A stretch of DNA of 64,000 nt from Cafeteria roenbergensis (GCA_008330645.1 VLTN01000004.1:558001-622000), one strand, 5' to 3'; counted from the stretch's first letter, positions 19,882-29,691 are shown. Program-made: numbers and translations. The notes: generated by a model from the sequence alone, not told the origin.

Positions 19882-22107
19882 CTAGTCTTCCCCCGAGCCC
19901 ATGATCAGCGAGCCACCGGCGCGCCGAGCTGCCGACTCACCCCATTCGCGGGTGCCAGACGTGTGCCCTGAGGTGCGGCGCAGGCTCGAGCCTGCGTGCC
20001 CGTCGGAGGGCAGGGCTGCCAAGTCCTCGTCGTCTTTGACCTCGGTGACGCCCGCGGGGCCCAGGGCCCCGGCGCCCGCTCTTGGGTCAAACCGGGACGT
20101 GCCTGGCCACGCTGGGGGCGGCTGGTGCTCCGCAGGGTTTGGCTTTGCCTGCTTCAGCAGCCGCTCCCGCGGGAAGCGCGGATTAGTTGCGCCAAACGCT
20201 GCCGCAAGCTCTTGGGCAGCCCGCTTCGGGCTCTTGCCCCTCGAGGGCGGCGCTTGCTGGGTCCGCACGGCAATAGGCGGCGCTTGCTTGGCCGGCGACG
20301 GCGCGAACCCGCCCCGCCCACGGCGTTCCCGGACGGCAGGCAACGCGGCAGTGCGCGACGCCTCGGCGGGCGCAGCGGCTCGCACCGCCCCGCCCGCCCT
20401 TGCCGCAACGCGCCCCGCAGTCGCCGAAGGGCTCTTGCGAAACCCTGCGTCAGAGGGAGGTGGTTTCCGCACGGACACCGGGGTGGAAGGCCCAGCGTGT
20501 TGCCGGCCGGCAGCCGGCCTGTCTCGACTGGCCTCCTCAGTGTCGAGCCGGCCTGCCTTTGGGCCCGCGGGCGCTCCTGCGCCTGGTTCCGGAACAGACG
20601 AAGCAGACGCCCGGACCGCTGGAAGGGCCGAGGAAAGCTCTCCTGCCGTGTGCTGGTCCTGTCGCCTCCGGTTCCGCGAGCCCCGGCCCGCAGACGCGGC
20701 CTGCCGGGGATGGGGCGCGCCTCCCACTTCGCCCCGACCCTGCTCGCGCAGGACGGCCCCTGGGGCAACGCCCTGCTCGCCCAGCGCGTCGACGAGCGAC
20801 GGTTGCTCCTCCACACCCTTGGTGAAGAAGGCGTCGTCGTCGTCGTCGTCGTCGCTGGCAACAGGGGCGACCCCGCCGCCTACGGCGGAGCCCGCGCGGT
20901 GCTTCCCCGCCCTTGCGGCCTCTGAGCTCGGGTGGTCAAGCAGCTCGTCCGGCCCGCCTGGGCCGGACCCGGCGAGGCGGTCTGCGGCCCGCGCTTCCTT
21001 GGCTCGGGCTCGCGAGAGGGTGTCGGCCAGCTTTTGCTCGCGAGCGGCTCGGCCGCCGAAGGCTGCTTGCGGGCCTGTCCTGGACAGGAACTGAGGCCGC
21101 CTGCCCTTTGTGGTCTGGTCTAGAAGGTGTTGGGTGTCGGGGTCGACCTCCAGGGACCCTTCGTCGCGCAGGCGCACGGCCGGACGGACCTCCGTGCCCG
21201 AAGAGGCGGGGCGCCGGCCCTTCCCGCGCTTGGCGCCGGCCGCAACAGGCAGAATCGTCCCATCGTCGTGCATGGTGAACCGCTTGCCCGAAACCGCTCC
21301 CGTGGCTTGCTTGATCATGGCGTGCTCCAGCTCCATCTCCCTCCGCTGCTCGCGCTCGCGGGACTCGTCTCGATCGCGCTTCGCGCGCTCGCGGGCCAGC
21401 ACCGCGCGACGCAGCCGCTGCTCCGGCCCGTCGCGAGGCTCCGGCCGGCGGCTCCCGTCAGCGACGCTGGAGGGGCGCTCCGGAATCGCCAGCTCACGCT
21501 GCAAGAACAATGTGTCGGCCTCCGTTGGACTTCCGGGCCGGTGGGCCCCGAACGGCGCCCCAGTGCCGTCCTCTGGAGAGCGGAGCTCGCCATGCACGTC
21601 GGCACCCGGAGCGCCGCCCTGGCTCACTGACGCCGGGGGGGCCTGTGCCGGGAACACAGACTTGAGGAGCGGGCGCTTGCGCGAGGGGGAGCCCGCGCTG
21701 GAGCCGCTGGCCCCATGTGCAGCCGGTCGGGTGGACACGGCGCCGCGAGCAGCGGCGTCGATCTCCAGCGGGGCGGGTTCGGCTTCGCAGGTCCACGAAC
21801 CGAAGCAGTCGGGGGCGTCGGCCGGAGCTGGAGGGGCGGCGGCGGCTTGTTCGCTCGTTGCAGTGCCGTCGCCGCCGCTGCCAGCGGCCACCTGCGCATC
21901 GGGTGCGGCAGTGGCCCGTGCGACCGCGTCGAAAAGCTGCTCAACGGCAAGACCCACTGCAAAGGGCACGACCTTGGCGTCCAGGTAGTTCTCGTACAGC
22001 TGCGCTGCCGCGGCGTCGACAACCGACTCCAACGCGCCAATCGCCACAAAGTTTGCCACTGCGCCCGCCGGCAGCACTGGCGTCTCGGGAAGCGACTTGC
22101 CGTCCAT
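19882..22107 (-). CDS. Hypothetical 741-aa protein, weakly C2orf81-like N-terminus
   Basis: Frame from the ATG at 22107 (MDGKSLPETPVLPAG); it remains open to 22380. The first 75 residues look folded: ALESVVDAAAAQLYENYLDA followed by KVVPFAVGLAVEQLFDAV, then after a linker DCFGSWTCEAEPAPLEID. The pattern of a helix ending in YL, then PFxxxxA, then an acidic Trp-containing strand recalls the C2orf81 (DUF4639) family of ciliated organisms, but this is from memory and weak. Near residue 300 lies a charged helix (REREQRREMELEHAMIKQ) followed by GKRFTMHDDGTILPVA. The rest is disordered, with a run of Asp and many Pro/Ala/Arg. It converges on the acyl-CoA synthetase. Confidence 0.6.
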   Translation of the reverse strand: MDGKSLPETPVLPAGAVANFVAIGALESVVDAAAAQLYENYLDAKVVPFAVGLAVEQLFDAVARATAAPDAQVAAGSGGDGTATSEQAAAAPPAPADAPDCFGSWTCEAEPAPLEIDAAARGAVSTRPAAHGASGSSAGSPSRKRPLLKSVFPAQAPPASVSQGGAPGADVHGELRSPEDGTGAPFGAHRPGSPTEADTLFLQRELAIPERPSSVADGSRRPEPRDGPEQRLRRAVLARERAKRDRDESREREQRREMELEHAMIKQATGAVSGKRFTMHDDGTILPVAAGAKRGKGRRPASSGTEVRPAVRLRDEGSLEVDPDTQHLLDQTTKGRRPQFLSRTGPQAAFGGRAAREQKLADTLSRARAKEARAADRLAGSGPGGPDELLDHPSSEAARAGKHRAGSAVGGGVAPVASDDDDDDDAFFTKGVEEQPSLVDALGEQGVAPGAVLREQGRGEVGGAPHPRQAASAGRGSRNRRRQDQHTAGELSSALPAVRASASSVPEPGAGAPAGPKAGRLDTEEASRDRPAAGRQHAGPSTPVSVRKPPPSDAGFRKSPSATAGRVAARAGGAVRAAAPAEASRTAALPAVRERRGRGGFAPSPAKQAPPIAVRTQQAPPSRGKSPKRAAQELAAAFGATNPRFPRERLLKQAKPNPAEHQPPPAWPGTSRFDPRAGAGALGPAGVTEVKDDEDLAALPSDGHAGSSLRRTSGHTSGTREWGESAARRAGGSLIMGSGED

Positions 22108-22382
22108 AACTGCGCCGCAGCGCGTGCGGCTGCCCGGCACCCCTGTCGCGCCAGCCCGAATCGCGCCAGCGGCAGGTGCAGCCTCACGGAATCGCATCCG
22201 TTCGGCAGAGCCAGGCACAACCGTTGCCAGGCGTGCCGCCTGCGCCCTGCAAAGGCTCGCGCCCGGGAGTGGTGCACGGCCGGTCAAACACACATGCGTG
22301 GCAGTGTCGCCAGGCCGTGGGGGTGGGCAAGAACACACGTCCGTTTGCGCTGGGCAAGACACACACAAAACGGCTTCCACGT

Positions 22383-23897
22383 TTACGCGCTGCGGGAGAG
22401 CGCCTCAGCGTCGAGGCTAGAGTTTGCGGTGACGACGCTGGCTCCTGCAAAGGTCGACGGAGCCGAGCCCCCCGCAGCGAAGGCCTCGTCGGCGACAACG
22501 CAGTTGAGGAACGGAGCGCCGTACTTCGGCTCCGCCGAGGCCATGTCTGCGGCAAGCAGCTCGGAGAGCTCCGCCAGCTGCTCGGACGTGGCAATGAAAG
22601 AGGTCACGCGCTGGCGCGACAGGGTCTCGAGAGTGGCCTTGGCGTCGAATGCGCCGCGCACTAGCACCATCTTGGCGCCAGACTCCATGGCACCGAGGAG
22701 GCCCCCGCAAGCTGCCAGCGCCGTGTGGAGAGGGGCAGTGACCAGAACCGTGCTGTCGGCAGTCGCGCCGGTCGCCTTGTTCACGTCTGAGGCGAAGGCA
22801 AGGGCCTGGGCAGTGGAGAGCGTCTTGCCGGCCTCCCAAGAGTCGCCCGCCTTGCGGACCGACGTGAACAGCGGCCAGTCGGCGTGGATCAGGCGCTTCA
22901 CCTCGGGGATGGGGCTGGGGGTGGGGTTGTACACGGGGACCTGAGCCATGGTGATCACGCCCGGGGTGTCCTGCAGGCGCAAGTCGATGAGGTGGCGCAG
23001 CGAGCGGAGCTCCTTGCTGCGCACGATGCGGCCAGCGTGCTTGTTCCCATCGTCGATGTCCGCCACGATGCCGGCCATGAGCTCGTTGCGCTGCTCGTTC
23101 TTCCAGCGAGGGGCGAACATGAGGCCACGGCAGTCCATGTCCGCGAGGATGCTCCGAACAGCGTCCACACTGAGGTCCGGGTCGATCGCCACCATGTGGT
23201 TTCCAGTGAAGCCAAGCCCCAGAAGCACAGGGGGGATCTCCTTCTCGTTGCCAGCCCACACGGCGAGCTTGGCCGAGCGCTTGTACCCCATGTCCAAGAA
23301 GCCGGTGCCCACGGCCTCTGCATGCCGGCGCAAGTCCTCGTTGCTCCAGCGCAGAGGCGTGGCAGCGCGCATGTAGTGGAATGCCTCCTTGTAAGGCCGA
23401 GTGGCCATGCGCTCCTCCATCACGTGCTGCAGGGTGCGGCTGTCTGCTTCGACGGCTGGCACCCAGCGATCCCACAAGCCTGCGCGGCCGACGGCACACG
23501 GCCACAAGCACGGCGGGTTCACCAGTAGCCACACGGGGCCATTTCAGGACCAGTCAGAGTCAAGGCTGACTCGCCGTTGCTCCTGCTGGGCGGCATCGGC
23601 GCGGAGCCAAGCCGCCAGCGCAATGACGGCGGGGGCAAACGGCACACATGCGCAGCAGGACTCACCCTCAGTCGCCGCGCGGCCACGGGTGGCGCGCGGG
23701 TTCAGCGAAGGCTGCCAGGTCGGCTTGGAGTGGAGGTAGTGATACGCCCGCGCTGCGCGAGCAAGACGGCGGACGAGACGAACGCGCGAGGACAGTCGAC
23801 AGCCGGCGGACCGCGCCCAGGGGCCAGCCGGCGCGAGACCGGAAACCAGGCACAGCCTCATCCACCCAGTCGCTCTCCGAAGCGGCGAGAGCGCCAT
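22383..23897 (-). CDS. Mitochondrial AMP-binding-like protein lacking the ATP loop (putative pseudoenzyme)
   Basis: Two exons, 23897-23666 and 23479-22383, join in frame across a 186-bp intron (GTGAGT donor, CAG acceptor) into 442 aa. Exon 1 supplies an Arg/Ala/Leu-rich leader with few acidic residues (MALSPLRRATGWMRL), a likely mitochondrial presequence. Exon 2 follows the N-terminal half of adenylate-forming enzymes: TPLRWSNEDLRRHAEAVG, then KLAVWAGNEKEIPPVLLGLG, and later PLHTALAACGGLLGAMESGA with AKATLETLSRQRVTSFIA. The phosphate-binding loop (S/T-G-T/S-T-G-x-P-K) and the whole C-terminal lid domain are absent, so adenylation activity is unlikely. It may be a structural subunit or scaffold; that is inference. 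The active homologue ACSL lies one gene away. Confidence 0.75.
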
Positions 23898-24429
23898 CGC
23901 GTCGTTGCAGCGGGGTGGCGCGGGCCGGCCTGGCATCCCGCGCGCGGGACCCGAGGGTCCGCGTCGGCCGCGTCCGGCGTCGTGCCCGCTCAGGCGCTGC
24001 CCGACCTCCCCCTGCCGCCCTTTCGGCCGGCTACCCCGACCCCGCCCCCTCCCCGCCCCTCCCCTCCCCCTCTCTGTGGCAGCAAGTCGACTGGCCATCC
24101 CCAGCGCGGCGGCAGGGCACGCAGCCGGCGCGGGCATGCGTAGCGCGGCGGGCAGAGGGCAGATCTGCCACAAATCGCCGGCCCGCCGGCTCACCGTTGG
24201 CACGCTGCACCACCTTGGCAGCCCTGCTGGTAGAAGATGCCATCATTTGCTGCACCCTCGGAGCGATGCTGGCCCAGCTGCAGGTCCTTGCCACAGGTGG
24301 TCGGCGTACTTTGGCGACGTCGTGAGCAACACGTCCCGGCTCTGCGGCCGGGCGCGGTTTGCAGCAGGGCGACAGCCTGGCCCGCAGAATGCCACGCCAC
24401 GCGCGTGCACCCGAGGGCCGGCGCCCGCG
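23898..24429. promoter_or_regulatory. Divergent intergenic region
   Basis: About 530 bp between the start of the AMP-binding-like gene (minus) and the repeat-rich gene (plus). It is C-rich with a poly-pyrimidine tract near 24040-24075. The plus frame stays open through much of it without convincing protein character. An additional 5' exon of the plus gene cannot be excluded. Confidence 0.3.
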
Positions 24430-27400
24430 ATGAGCTACAAGCAGTTCCTTGCCACCAAGATGGCCGGGGCGGGCAGCCGGACGCAGCGCGAGCTGGAGGA
24501 AATGGTGGCCGCCCAGCAGCAACTGGGCGCGCCGCGTCCGTCCTCGCCTTGGAGGGGGGCTTTCAGCCAGTCGCCGTCGCCGAAGCGATCTCACGTGTAC
24601 GGGCTTCGCAGTTCCACGGACAGCCCGCGCAGTGTGGTCGGCACGGCCCGGGAGCGCGCGTCGTCGCCGCCGCCGCCGCCGCCGCCCCCGGCCGGCGCCG
24701 GCTCGAGCCGCCCAAACCCGCTTGCCGAGCGAGCGCCAGAGCGCCACGAGGCACTGAGCAGCCCTATTGCGGCCCGCGTGGCGCCTGCCACGCTGCTGCG
24801 GGCTCGCGGAAACCCCTCCCCGCCGCAGTCCCGCTCCGAGGCAGCGAGCTTGTCCGCGCCAGGTTCCGCACTGGTGCCGGTCCCGGACTCAGCCACGCGC
24901 AGGGAGGCGGCCCCCCAGCCTTCGTTCAGCCCGGACGCTTTGGAGCGGCGCAGGGCGGAGGCCAAGCTTCGGTCCTTGGCCAAGGCTCAAAGAGCCGCGG
25001 ATGCGCGTCTCAACCAGCAGCGCGCAGTGATCCGCGCACAGCGGGCGGACTTGCGCGACGCTCGCACGCAGTCGCAGCACGCACAGGTCCTTCTCGACAC
25101 GAAAAGCAAGGAAGTCCGCCACTACCAGGAACGCATTCGCGGCATGGCTGCCCTCGTGAAGCAGCTGGCAGTGCGAGCCGTTCGCAGCGAGCCGCTGTCC
25201 GAGCGGGAGCTTCACCAGCTCTCCTGTGCGGTGGATGCATCCATTCCGTCATCTGCGTCCCCTGTCAGCGTGCCCGCCCGGTCGCGCCTGGCGCAGGAGC
25301 GGTCGGAGGCGAAGCGGCGCCGCGACCTGGCGGCCCGTCACGCGGCTATCGCGGCCATCGCATCCGGGGCAACCGTGTCGGCCGAGGCCCTTGGCGCTGA
25401 CGACGACTTGCACACAGCGGCAGCCAGCTCGACGCGGTCGAGCCCCGGACAGCGCCGCCGAGAACGCCACAATGCTTCCCCTGCCTCTGCGACGTTGCCC
25501 AGGCGCCCGCTGGTCGTGGGCAGACCCCCGGCCGCGCGGCCTGTACCTCCCAGCCCCAAGCCTGAGAATGCCTTGAGGCGCGTCCGCTCTGGCGCACCCA
25601 GCGCGGCGCAGAGCCCCTCTGGAAACGGTGCATCGGCACGCGAGCGCACGGGAGCCGCGGCCGTTCGCAGGGCCGCAGAGCTGCTGCACGATGCTGCGCG
25701 GCTTGTCAAGCAAGAGGCATCAGCGAAGGCACCATCCTCGGAGTCCGACGGCCAAGGAGCCGCTTCGCCTGCCAGCGGGGTTCCGTTGGATGCAGCGGGC
25801 AGCCCTGGCGTGGCCAGCAGCCAGCCAACGACGCCTCCGCGTGCAGGAATGCCTTTTGGCGGCCGGGGCTCCGGGGCGGGGGCTGTTGGGGCCTCCCCTG
25901 CCGCCTTCCAGTCAACGGCTGCCGGGCCCGGCGTGGCCCCGCGGCCTGGTATGTTGGCCGCGTACACCACAGATGGTGAGCCGCTCTTCGTTGCTGCGAA
26001 CGGATATCTTTACACTGACGCGGGGGACGAAACCAACTACTTTTGGGATTCTTCTCGTGGAATCATTTCAATCGGGGGGAGCCCACCGTCGTCGGTCCAC
26101 CGTGCGCGGACGGCAAACAAACCGGGCTTGAACCCACCTTCGCGACAGGGCGACGTGTCGGATTCGGTGTCGCCCGCATCCGTTAGGCGTCAGGCACTCA
26201 GCCCTGCGGGTTCGCTGCCTCCGCGTGAGCGGGAGCTGGCCGACTCGGCCCGCTCGCTTGCCGACAAGGCCGCGCGCCAGCGCAGCCGCTTCTCCCGGTT
26301 CTTGCCGGGGGCACACCGAGCGATGGATGATCACTACTTTGCGCCGTCGCCCGAGTCAGCAAGCAGCGTTGGAGCGTCCAGCGGCATCTCACCATCTCGA
26401 GTGCGGTCGCCAGGAGGCGTGAGCGTTGTTATCCGATCAGCAGGGGGAAGCCCTGCTGGTGCCGCTGCTGTTCAGCAGCCGGAAGGCACTCCTCCCAAGG
26501 GCAAGACTGACAACGACTGTGGACCTCTTCCCACGCCGCCACGGCGACGACTTGGCGCGCAACAGGCTTTGCATGCGAGCATTGTTCCGTCGCCACTGAC
26601 CGTTGGGAAGCAGGGCTTGCCCATGCCGAGTCCATCCGAAGGCCAGTCTTCCGGCTCATTGCCGCAAGCAACCAGAGCGTCCGACCAGGGCAGCGCAGTG
26701 TCCGGAGCGATGATGCACGTCGAAGGCGGAGAACAGCCGGGCAGCAGCACAACAGCCTCGGAAACATGTGCCATCCATGCGTCGGATGCCGCGCTCGCCC
26801 CTGCGGATACGCAAGACAGGAAGGCGCCCGCAGCAAAGACGCTGCACCCTTCGGAAGCCGTAGCCCAACAGTCGCCTCTGGCTGCTGAGTCAGGGAACTC
26901 AAGCAGCATCGCTCCAGTCGTGTCGCGAAGCTCAGCGCAAGAGGCGCTTGCCCCCAAGGAAGCGAGGTCGACAGCGGAGGCGGAGGCTGCTGCGGTCGCC
27001 AAGGCCGCCGAGGAGGCGAGGGCTGCTGCGGAAGCCAAGGCCGCCGAGGAGGCGAGGGCTGCTGCGGAAGCCAAGGCCGCCGAGGAGGCGAGGGCTGCTG
27101 CGGAAGCCAAGGCCGCCGAGGAGGCGAGGGCTGCTGCGGAAGCCAAGGCCGCCGAGGAGGCGAGGGCTGCTGCGGAAGCCAAGGCCGCCGAGGAGGCGAG
27201 GGCTGCTGCGGAAGCCAAGGCCGCAAAGGAAGCGAAGGCAGCTGCGGAAGCCAAGGCCGCCGAGGAGGCGAGGGCTGCTGCAGAAGCCAAGGCCGCAAAG
27301 GAAGCGAAGGCAGCTGCGGAAGCCAAGGCCGCAAAGGAAGCGAAGGCAGCTGCGGAAGCCAAGGCCGCAAAGGAAGCGAAGGCAGCTGCGGAAGCCAAGG

Positions 27401-29691
27401 CCGCAAAGGAAGCGAAGGCAGCTGCGGAAGCCAAGGCCGCAAAGGAAGCGAAGGCAGCTGCGGAAGCCAAGGCCGCAAAGGAAGCGAAGGCAGCTGCGGA
27501 AGCCAAGGCCGCAAAGGAAGCGAAGGCAGCTGCGGAAGCCAAGGCCGCAAAGGAAGCGAAGGCAGCGGCTGCCGAAAGCGCAAGGGCCGCCGCAAAACGA
27601 GCGGAAGCAGACGCTGAGAAGGCTCGCGCTGCGGAGGCAGAAAGAGCTGCAGCGGCTGAGCAACAACGCAAGGCCCATGAACTAGCCGTTGCCGCAAAGA
27701 TCAGGCAGCAGTCCCCGCCTGGACCGAAGCCTCCCGGTGCGAAGTCGCCGTTGCCGGGTCCTCCGAAGGCGTCGCCGCCGGGCAGCGCGAAGCCTCCCGG
27801 TGCGAAGTCGCCGTTGCCGGGTCCTCCGAAGGCGTCGCCGCCGGGCAGCGCGAAGCCTCCCGGTGCGAAGTCGCCGTTGCCGGGTCCACCGAAGGCGTCG
27901 CCACCGGGCAGCGCGAAGCCTCCCGGTGCGAAGTCGCCGTTGCCGGGTCCTCCGAAGGCGTCGCCGCCGGGCAGCGCGAAGCCTCCCGGTGCGAAGTCGC
28001 CGTTGCCGGGTCCTCCGAAGGCGTCGCCGCCGGGCAGCGCGAAGCCTCCCGGTGCGAAGTCGCCGTTGCCGGGTCCTCCGAAGGCGTCGCCGCCGGGCAG
28101 CGCGAAGCCTCCCGGTGCGAAGTCGCCGTTGCCGGGTCCTCCGAAGGCGTCGCCACCGGGCAGCGCGAAGCCTCCCGGTGCGAAGTCGCCGTTGCCGGGT
28201 CCTCCGAAGGCGTCGCCGCCGGGCAGCGCGAAGCCTCCCGGTGCGAAGTCGCCGTTGCCGGGTCCACCGAAGGCGTCGCCGCCGGGCAGCGCGAAGCCTC
28301 CCGGTGCGAAGTCGCCGTTGCCGGGTCCTCCGAAGGCGTCGCCGCCGGGCAGCGCGAAGCCTCCCGGTGCGAAGTCGCCGTTGCCGGGTCCTCCGAAGGC
28401 GTCGCCGCCGGGCAGCGCGAAGCCTCCCGGTGCGAAGTCGCCGTTGCCGGGTCCTCCGAAGGCGTCGCCGCCGGGCAGCGCGAAGCCTCCCGGTGCGAAG
28501 TCGCCGTTGCCGGGTCCTCCGAAGGCGTCGCCGCCGGGCAGCGCGAAGCCTCCCGGTGCGAAGTCGCCGTTGCCGGGTCCTCCGAAGGCGTCGCCGCCGG
28601 GCAGCGCGAAGCCTCCCGGTGCGAAGTCGCCGTTGCCGGGTCCTCCGAAGGCGTCGCCGCCGGGCAGCGCGAAGCCTCCCGGTGCGAAGTCGCCGTTGCC
28701 GGGTCCTCCGAAGGCGTCGCCGCCGGGCAGCGCGAAGCCTCCCGGTGCGAAGTCGCCGTTGCCGGGTCCTCCGAAGGCGTCGCCGCCGGGCAGCGCGAAG
28801 CCTCCCGGTGCGAAGTCGCCGTTGCCGGGTCCTCCGAAGGCGTCGCCGCCGGGCAGCGCGAAGCCTCCCGGTGCGAAGTCGCCGTTGCCGGGTCCTCCGA
28901 AGGCGTCGCCGCCGGGCAGCGCGAAGCCTCCCGGTGCGAAGTCGCCGTTGCCGGGTCCTCCGAAGGCGTCGCCGCCGGGCAGCGCGAAGCCTCCCGGTGC
29001 GAAGTCGCCGTTGCCGGGTCCTCCGAAGGCGTCGCCGCCGGGCAGCGCGAAGCCTCCCGGTGCGAAGTCGCCGTTGCCGGGTCCTCCGAAGGCGTCGCCG
29101 CCGGGCAGCGCGAAGCCTCCCGGTGCGAAGTCGCCGTTGCCGGGTCCTCCGAAGGCGTCGCCACCGGGCAGCGCGAAGCCTCCCGGTGCGAAGTCGCCGT
29201 TGCCGGGTCCTCCGAAGGCGTCGCCACCGGGCAGCGCGAAGCCTCCCGGTGCGAAGTCGCCGTTGCCGGGTCCTCCGAAGGCGTCGCCGCCGGGCAGCGC
29301 GAAGCCTCCCGGTGCGAAGCCGGCTGGCGTGGCGTCTCCGGTCGCCAAGCCTCCCGGGGCGAAGCCGCCTGGTGCGAAGCCGCCTGGCGTTGCTTCTCCG
29401 GTCGCGAAGCCGCCTGGTGCCAAGCCTCCCGGGGCGAAGCCGCCTGGCGTGGCGTCTCCGGCCGCCAAGCCTCCCGGGGCGAAGCCGCCTGGTGCGAAGC
29501 CGCCTGGGGTTGCTTCTCCGGTCGCGAAGCCGCCTGGTGCCAAGCCTCCGGGCGCCAAGCCTCCCAGTGCCTCTCCGCCCGGTGCAAAGCCTCCCGGGGC
29601 TAAGCCGCCCAGCGCAAAGCCTCCTGGGGCCATGCCAGGGCCGCCGGGCAGGCCCCCTGCACGCAAACCAGTCGCCCGCCCGCCGCAGTGA
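24430..29691 (+). CDS. Giant repeat protein: coiled coil, 12-aa Ala/Lys/Glu repeats and 21-aa Pro-rich repeats
   Basis: One exon of 1753 aa from the ATG at 24430 (MSYKQFLATKMAGAG). Residues 150-260 form a charged helix (RRAEAKLRSLAKAQRAADAR). A small ordered patch near 510-545 reads GEPLFVAANGYLYTDAGDE followed by TNYFWDSSRGIISIGG and could be a WW-like or beta structure. Residues 858-1045 are a perfect-phase 12-aa repeat rich in Lys-Ala-Ala and Glu-Ala, predicted as one long helix. Residues 1100-1624 are 25 copies of a 21-aa unit containing KSPLPGPPKASPPG, and a run of KPPGAKPPGVASP-type repeats ends the protein. Such an extended Pro-rich basic tail suggests a surface, extracellular or cytoskeletal linker protein, but no function is assigned. 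It converges on DHTKD1, 136 bp away. Confidence 0.8.
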   Translation: MSYKQFLATKMAGAGSRTQRELEEMVAAQQQLGAPRPSSPWRGAFSQSPSPKRSHVYGLRSSTDSPRSVVGTARERASSPPPPPPPPAGAGSSRPNPLAERAPERHEALSSPIAARVAPATLLRARGNPSPPQSRSEAASLSAPGSALVPVPDSATRREAAPQPSFSPDALERRRAEAKLRSLAKAQRAADARLNQQRAVIRAQRADLRDARTQSQHAQVLLDTKSKEVRHYQERIRGMAALVKQLAVRAVRSEPLSERELHQLSCAVDASIPSSASPVSVPARSRLAQERSEAKRRRDLAARHAAIAAIASGATVSAEALGADDDLHTAAASSTRSSPGQRRRERHNASPASATLPRRPLVVGRPPAARPVPPSPKPENALRRVRSGAPSAAQSPSGNGASARERTGAAAVRRAAELLHDAARLVKQEASAKAPSSESDGQGAASPASGVPLDAAGSPGVASSQPTTPPRAGMPFGGRGSGAGAVGASPAAFQSTAAGPGVAPRPGMLAAYTTDGEPLFVAANGYLYTDAGDETNYFWDSSRGIISIGGSPPSSVHRARTANKPGLNPPSRQGDVSDSVSPASVRRQALSPAGSLPPRERELADSARSLADKAARQRSRFSRFLPGAHRAMDDHYFAPSPESASSVGASSGISPSRVRSPGGVSVVIRSAGGSPAGAAAVQQPEGTPPKGKTDNDCGPLPTPPRRRLGAQQALHASIVPSPLTVGKQGLPMPSPSEGQSSGSLPQATRASDQGSAVSGAMMHVEGGEQPGSSTTASETCAIHASDAALAPADTQDRKAPAAKTLHPSEAVAQQSPLAAESGNSSSIAPVVSRSSAQEALAPKEARSTAEAEAAAVAKAAEEARAAAEAKAAEEARAAAEAKAAEEARAAAEAKAAEEARAAAEAKAAEEARAAAEAKAAEEARAAAEAKAAKEAKAAAEAKAAEEARAAAEAKAAKEAKAAAEAKAAKEAKAAAEAKAAKEAKAAAEAKAAKEAKAAAEAKAAKEAKAAAEAKAAKEAKAAAEAKAAKEAKAAAEAKAAKEAKAAAAESARAAAKRAEADAEKARAAEAERAAAAEQQRKAHELAVAAKIRQQSPPGPKPPGAKSPLPGPPKASPPGSAKPPGAKSPLPGPPKASPPGSAKPPGAKSPLPGPPKASPPGSAKPPGAKSPLPGPPKASPPGSAKPPGAKSPLPGPPKASPPGSAKPPGAKSPLPGPPKASPPGSAKPPGAKSPLPGPPKASPPGSAKPPGAKSPLPGPPKASPPGSAKPPGAKSPLPGPPKASPPGSAKPPGAKSPLPGPPKASPPGSAKPPGAKSPLPGPPKASPPGSAKPPGAKSPLPGPPKASPPGSAKPPGAKSPLPGPPKASPPGSAKPPGAKSPLPGPPKASPPGSAKPPGAKSPLPGPPKASPPGSAKPPGAKSPLPGPPKASPPGSAKPPGAKSPLPGPPKASPPGSAKPPGAKSPLPGPPKASPPGSAKPPGAKSPLPGPPKASPPGSAKPPGAKSPLPGPPKASPPGSAKPPGAKSPLPGPPKASPPGSAKPPGAKSPLPGPPKASPPGSAKPPGAKSPLPGPPKASPPGSAKPPGAKSPLPGPPKASPPGSAKPPGAKSPLPGPPKASPPGSAKPPGAKPAGVASPVAKPPGAKPPGAKPPGVASPVAKPPGAKPPGAKPPGVASPAAKPPGAKPPGAKPPGVASPVAKPPGAKPPGAKPPSASPPGAKPPGAKPPSAKPPGAMPGPPGRPPARKPVARPPQ
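27001..27573 (+). repeat. 36-bp tandem repeat, 15 full units plus a partial one
   Basis: Units begin every 36 bp from 27001 to 27541. Each starts aaggccgc and encodes Lys-Ala-Ala-(Glu/Lys)-Glu-Ala-(Arg/Lys)-Ala-Ala-Ala-Glu-Ala. Two subtypes occur: one with gccgaggaggcgagg, mostly in the left half, and one with gcaaaggaagcgaagg, mostly in the right. Their block-wise distribution suggests expansion of each subtype separately. It encodes a continuous helix. Confidence 0.95.
27727..29301 (+). repeat. 63-bp tandem repeat, exactly 25 units
   Basis: Units start with aagcctcccggtgcgaag at 27727 and recur every 63 bp, with the 26th start at 29302; 1575 bp equals 25 x 63. Copies are almost identical. 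The few changes I see are silent third-position T/A in ggtcc(t/a)cc and G/A in tcgcc(g/a)cc. The unit keeps one reading frame (21 aa, Lys/Pro/Gly/Ser/Ala only) and contains no stop in any of the six frames, so long open frames on both strands here are artefacts. Confidence 0.97.

Noticed and set aside
27727-29301. CRISPR-like or satellite array
   Set aside because: Units are contiguous with no spacers, keep one reading frame and lie inside a long coding region of a eukaryotic genome.
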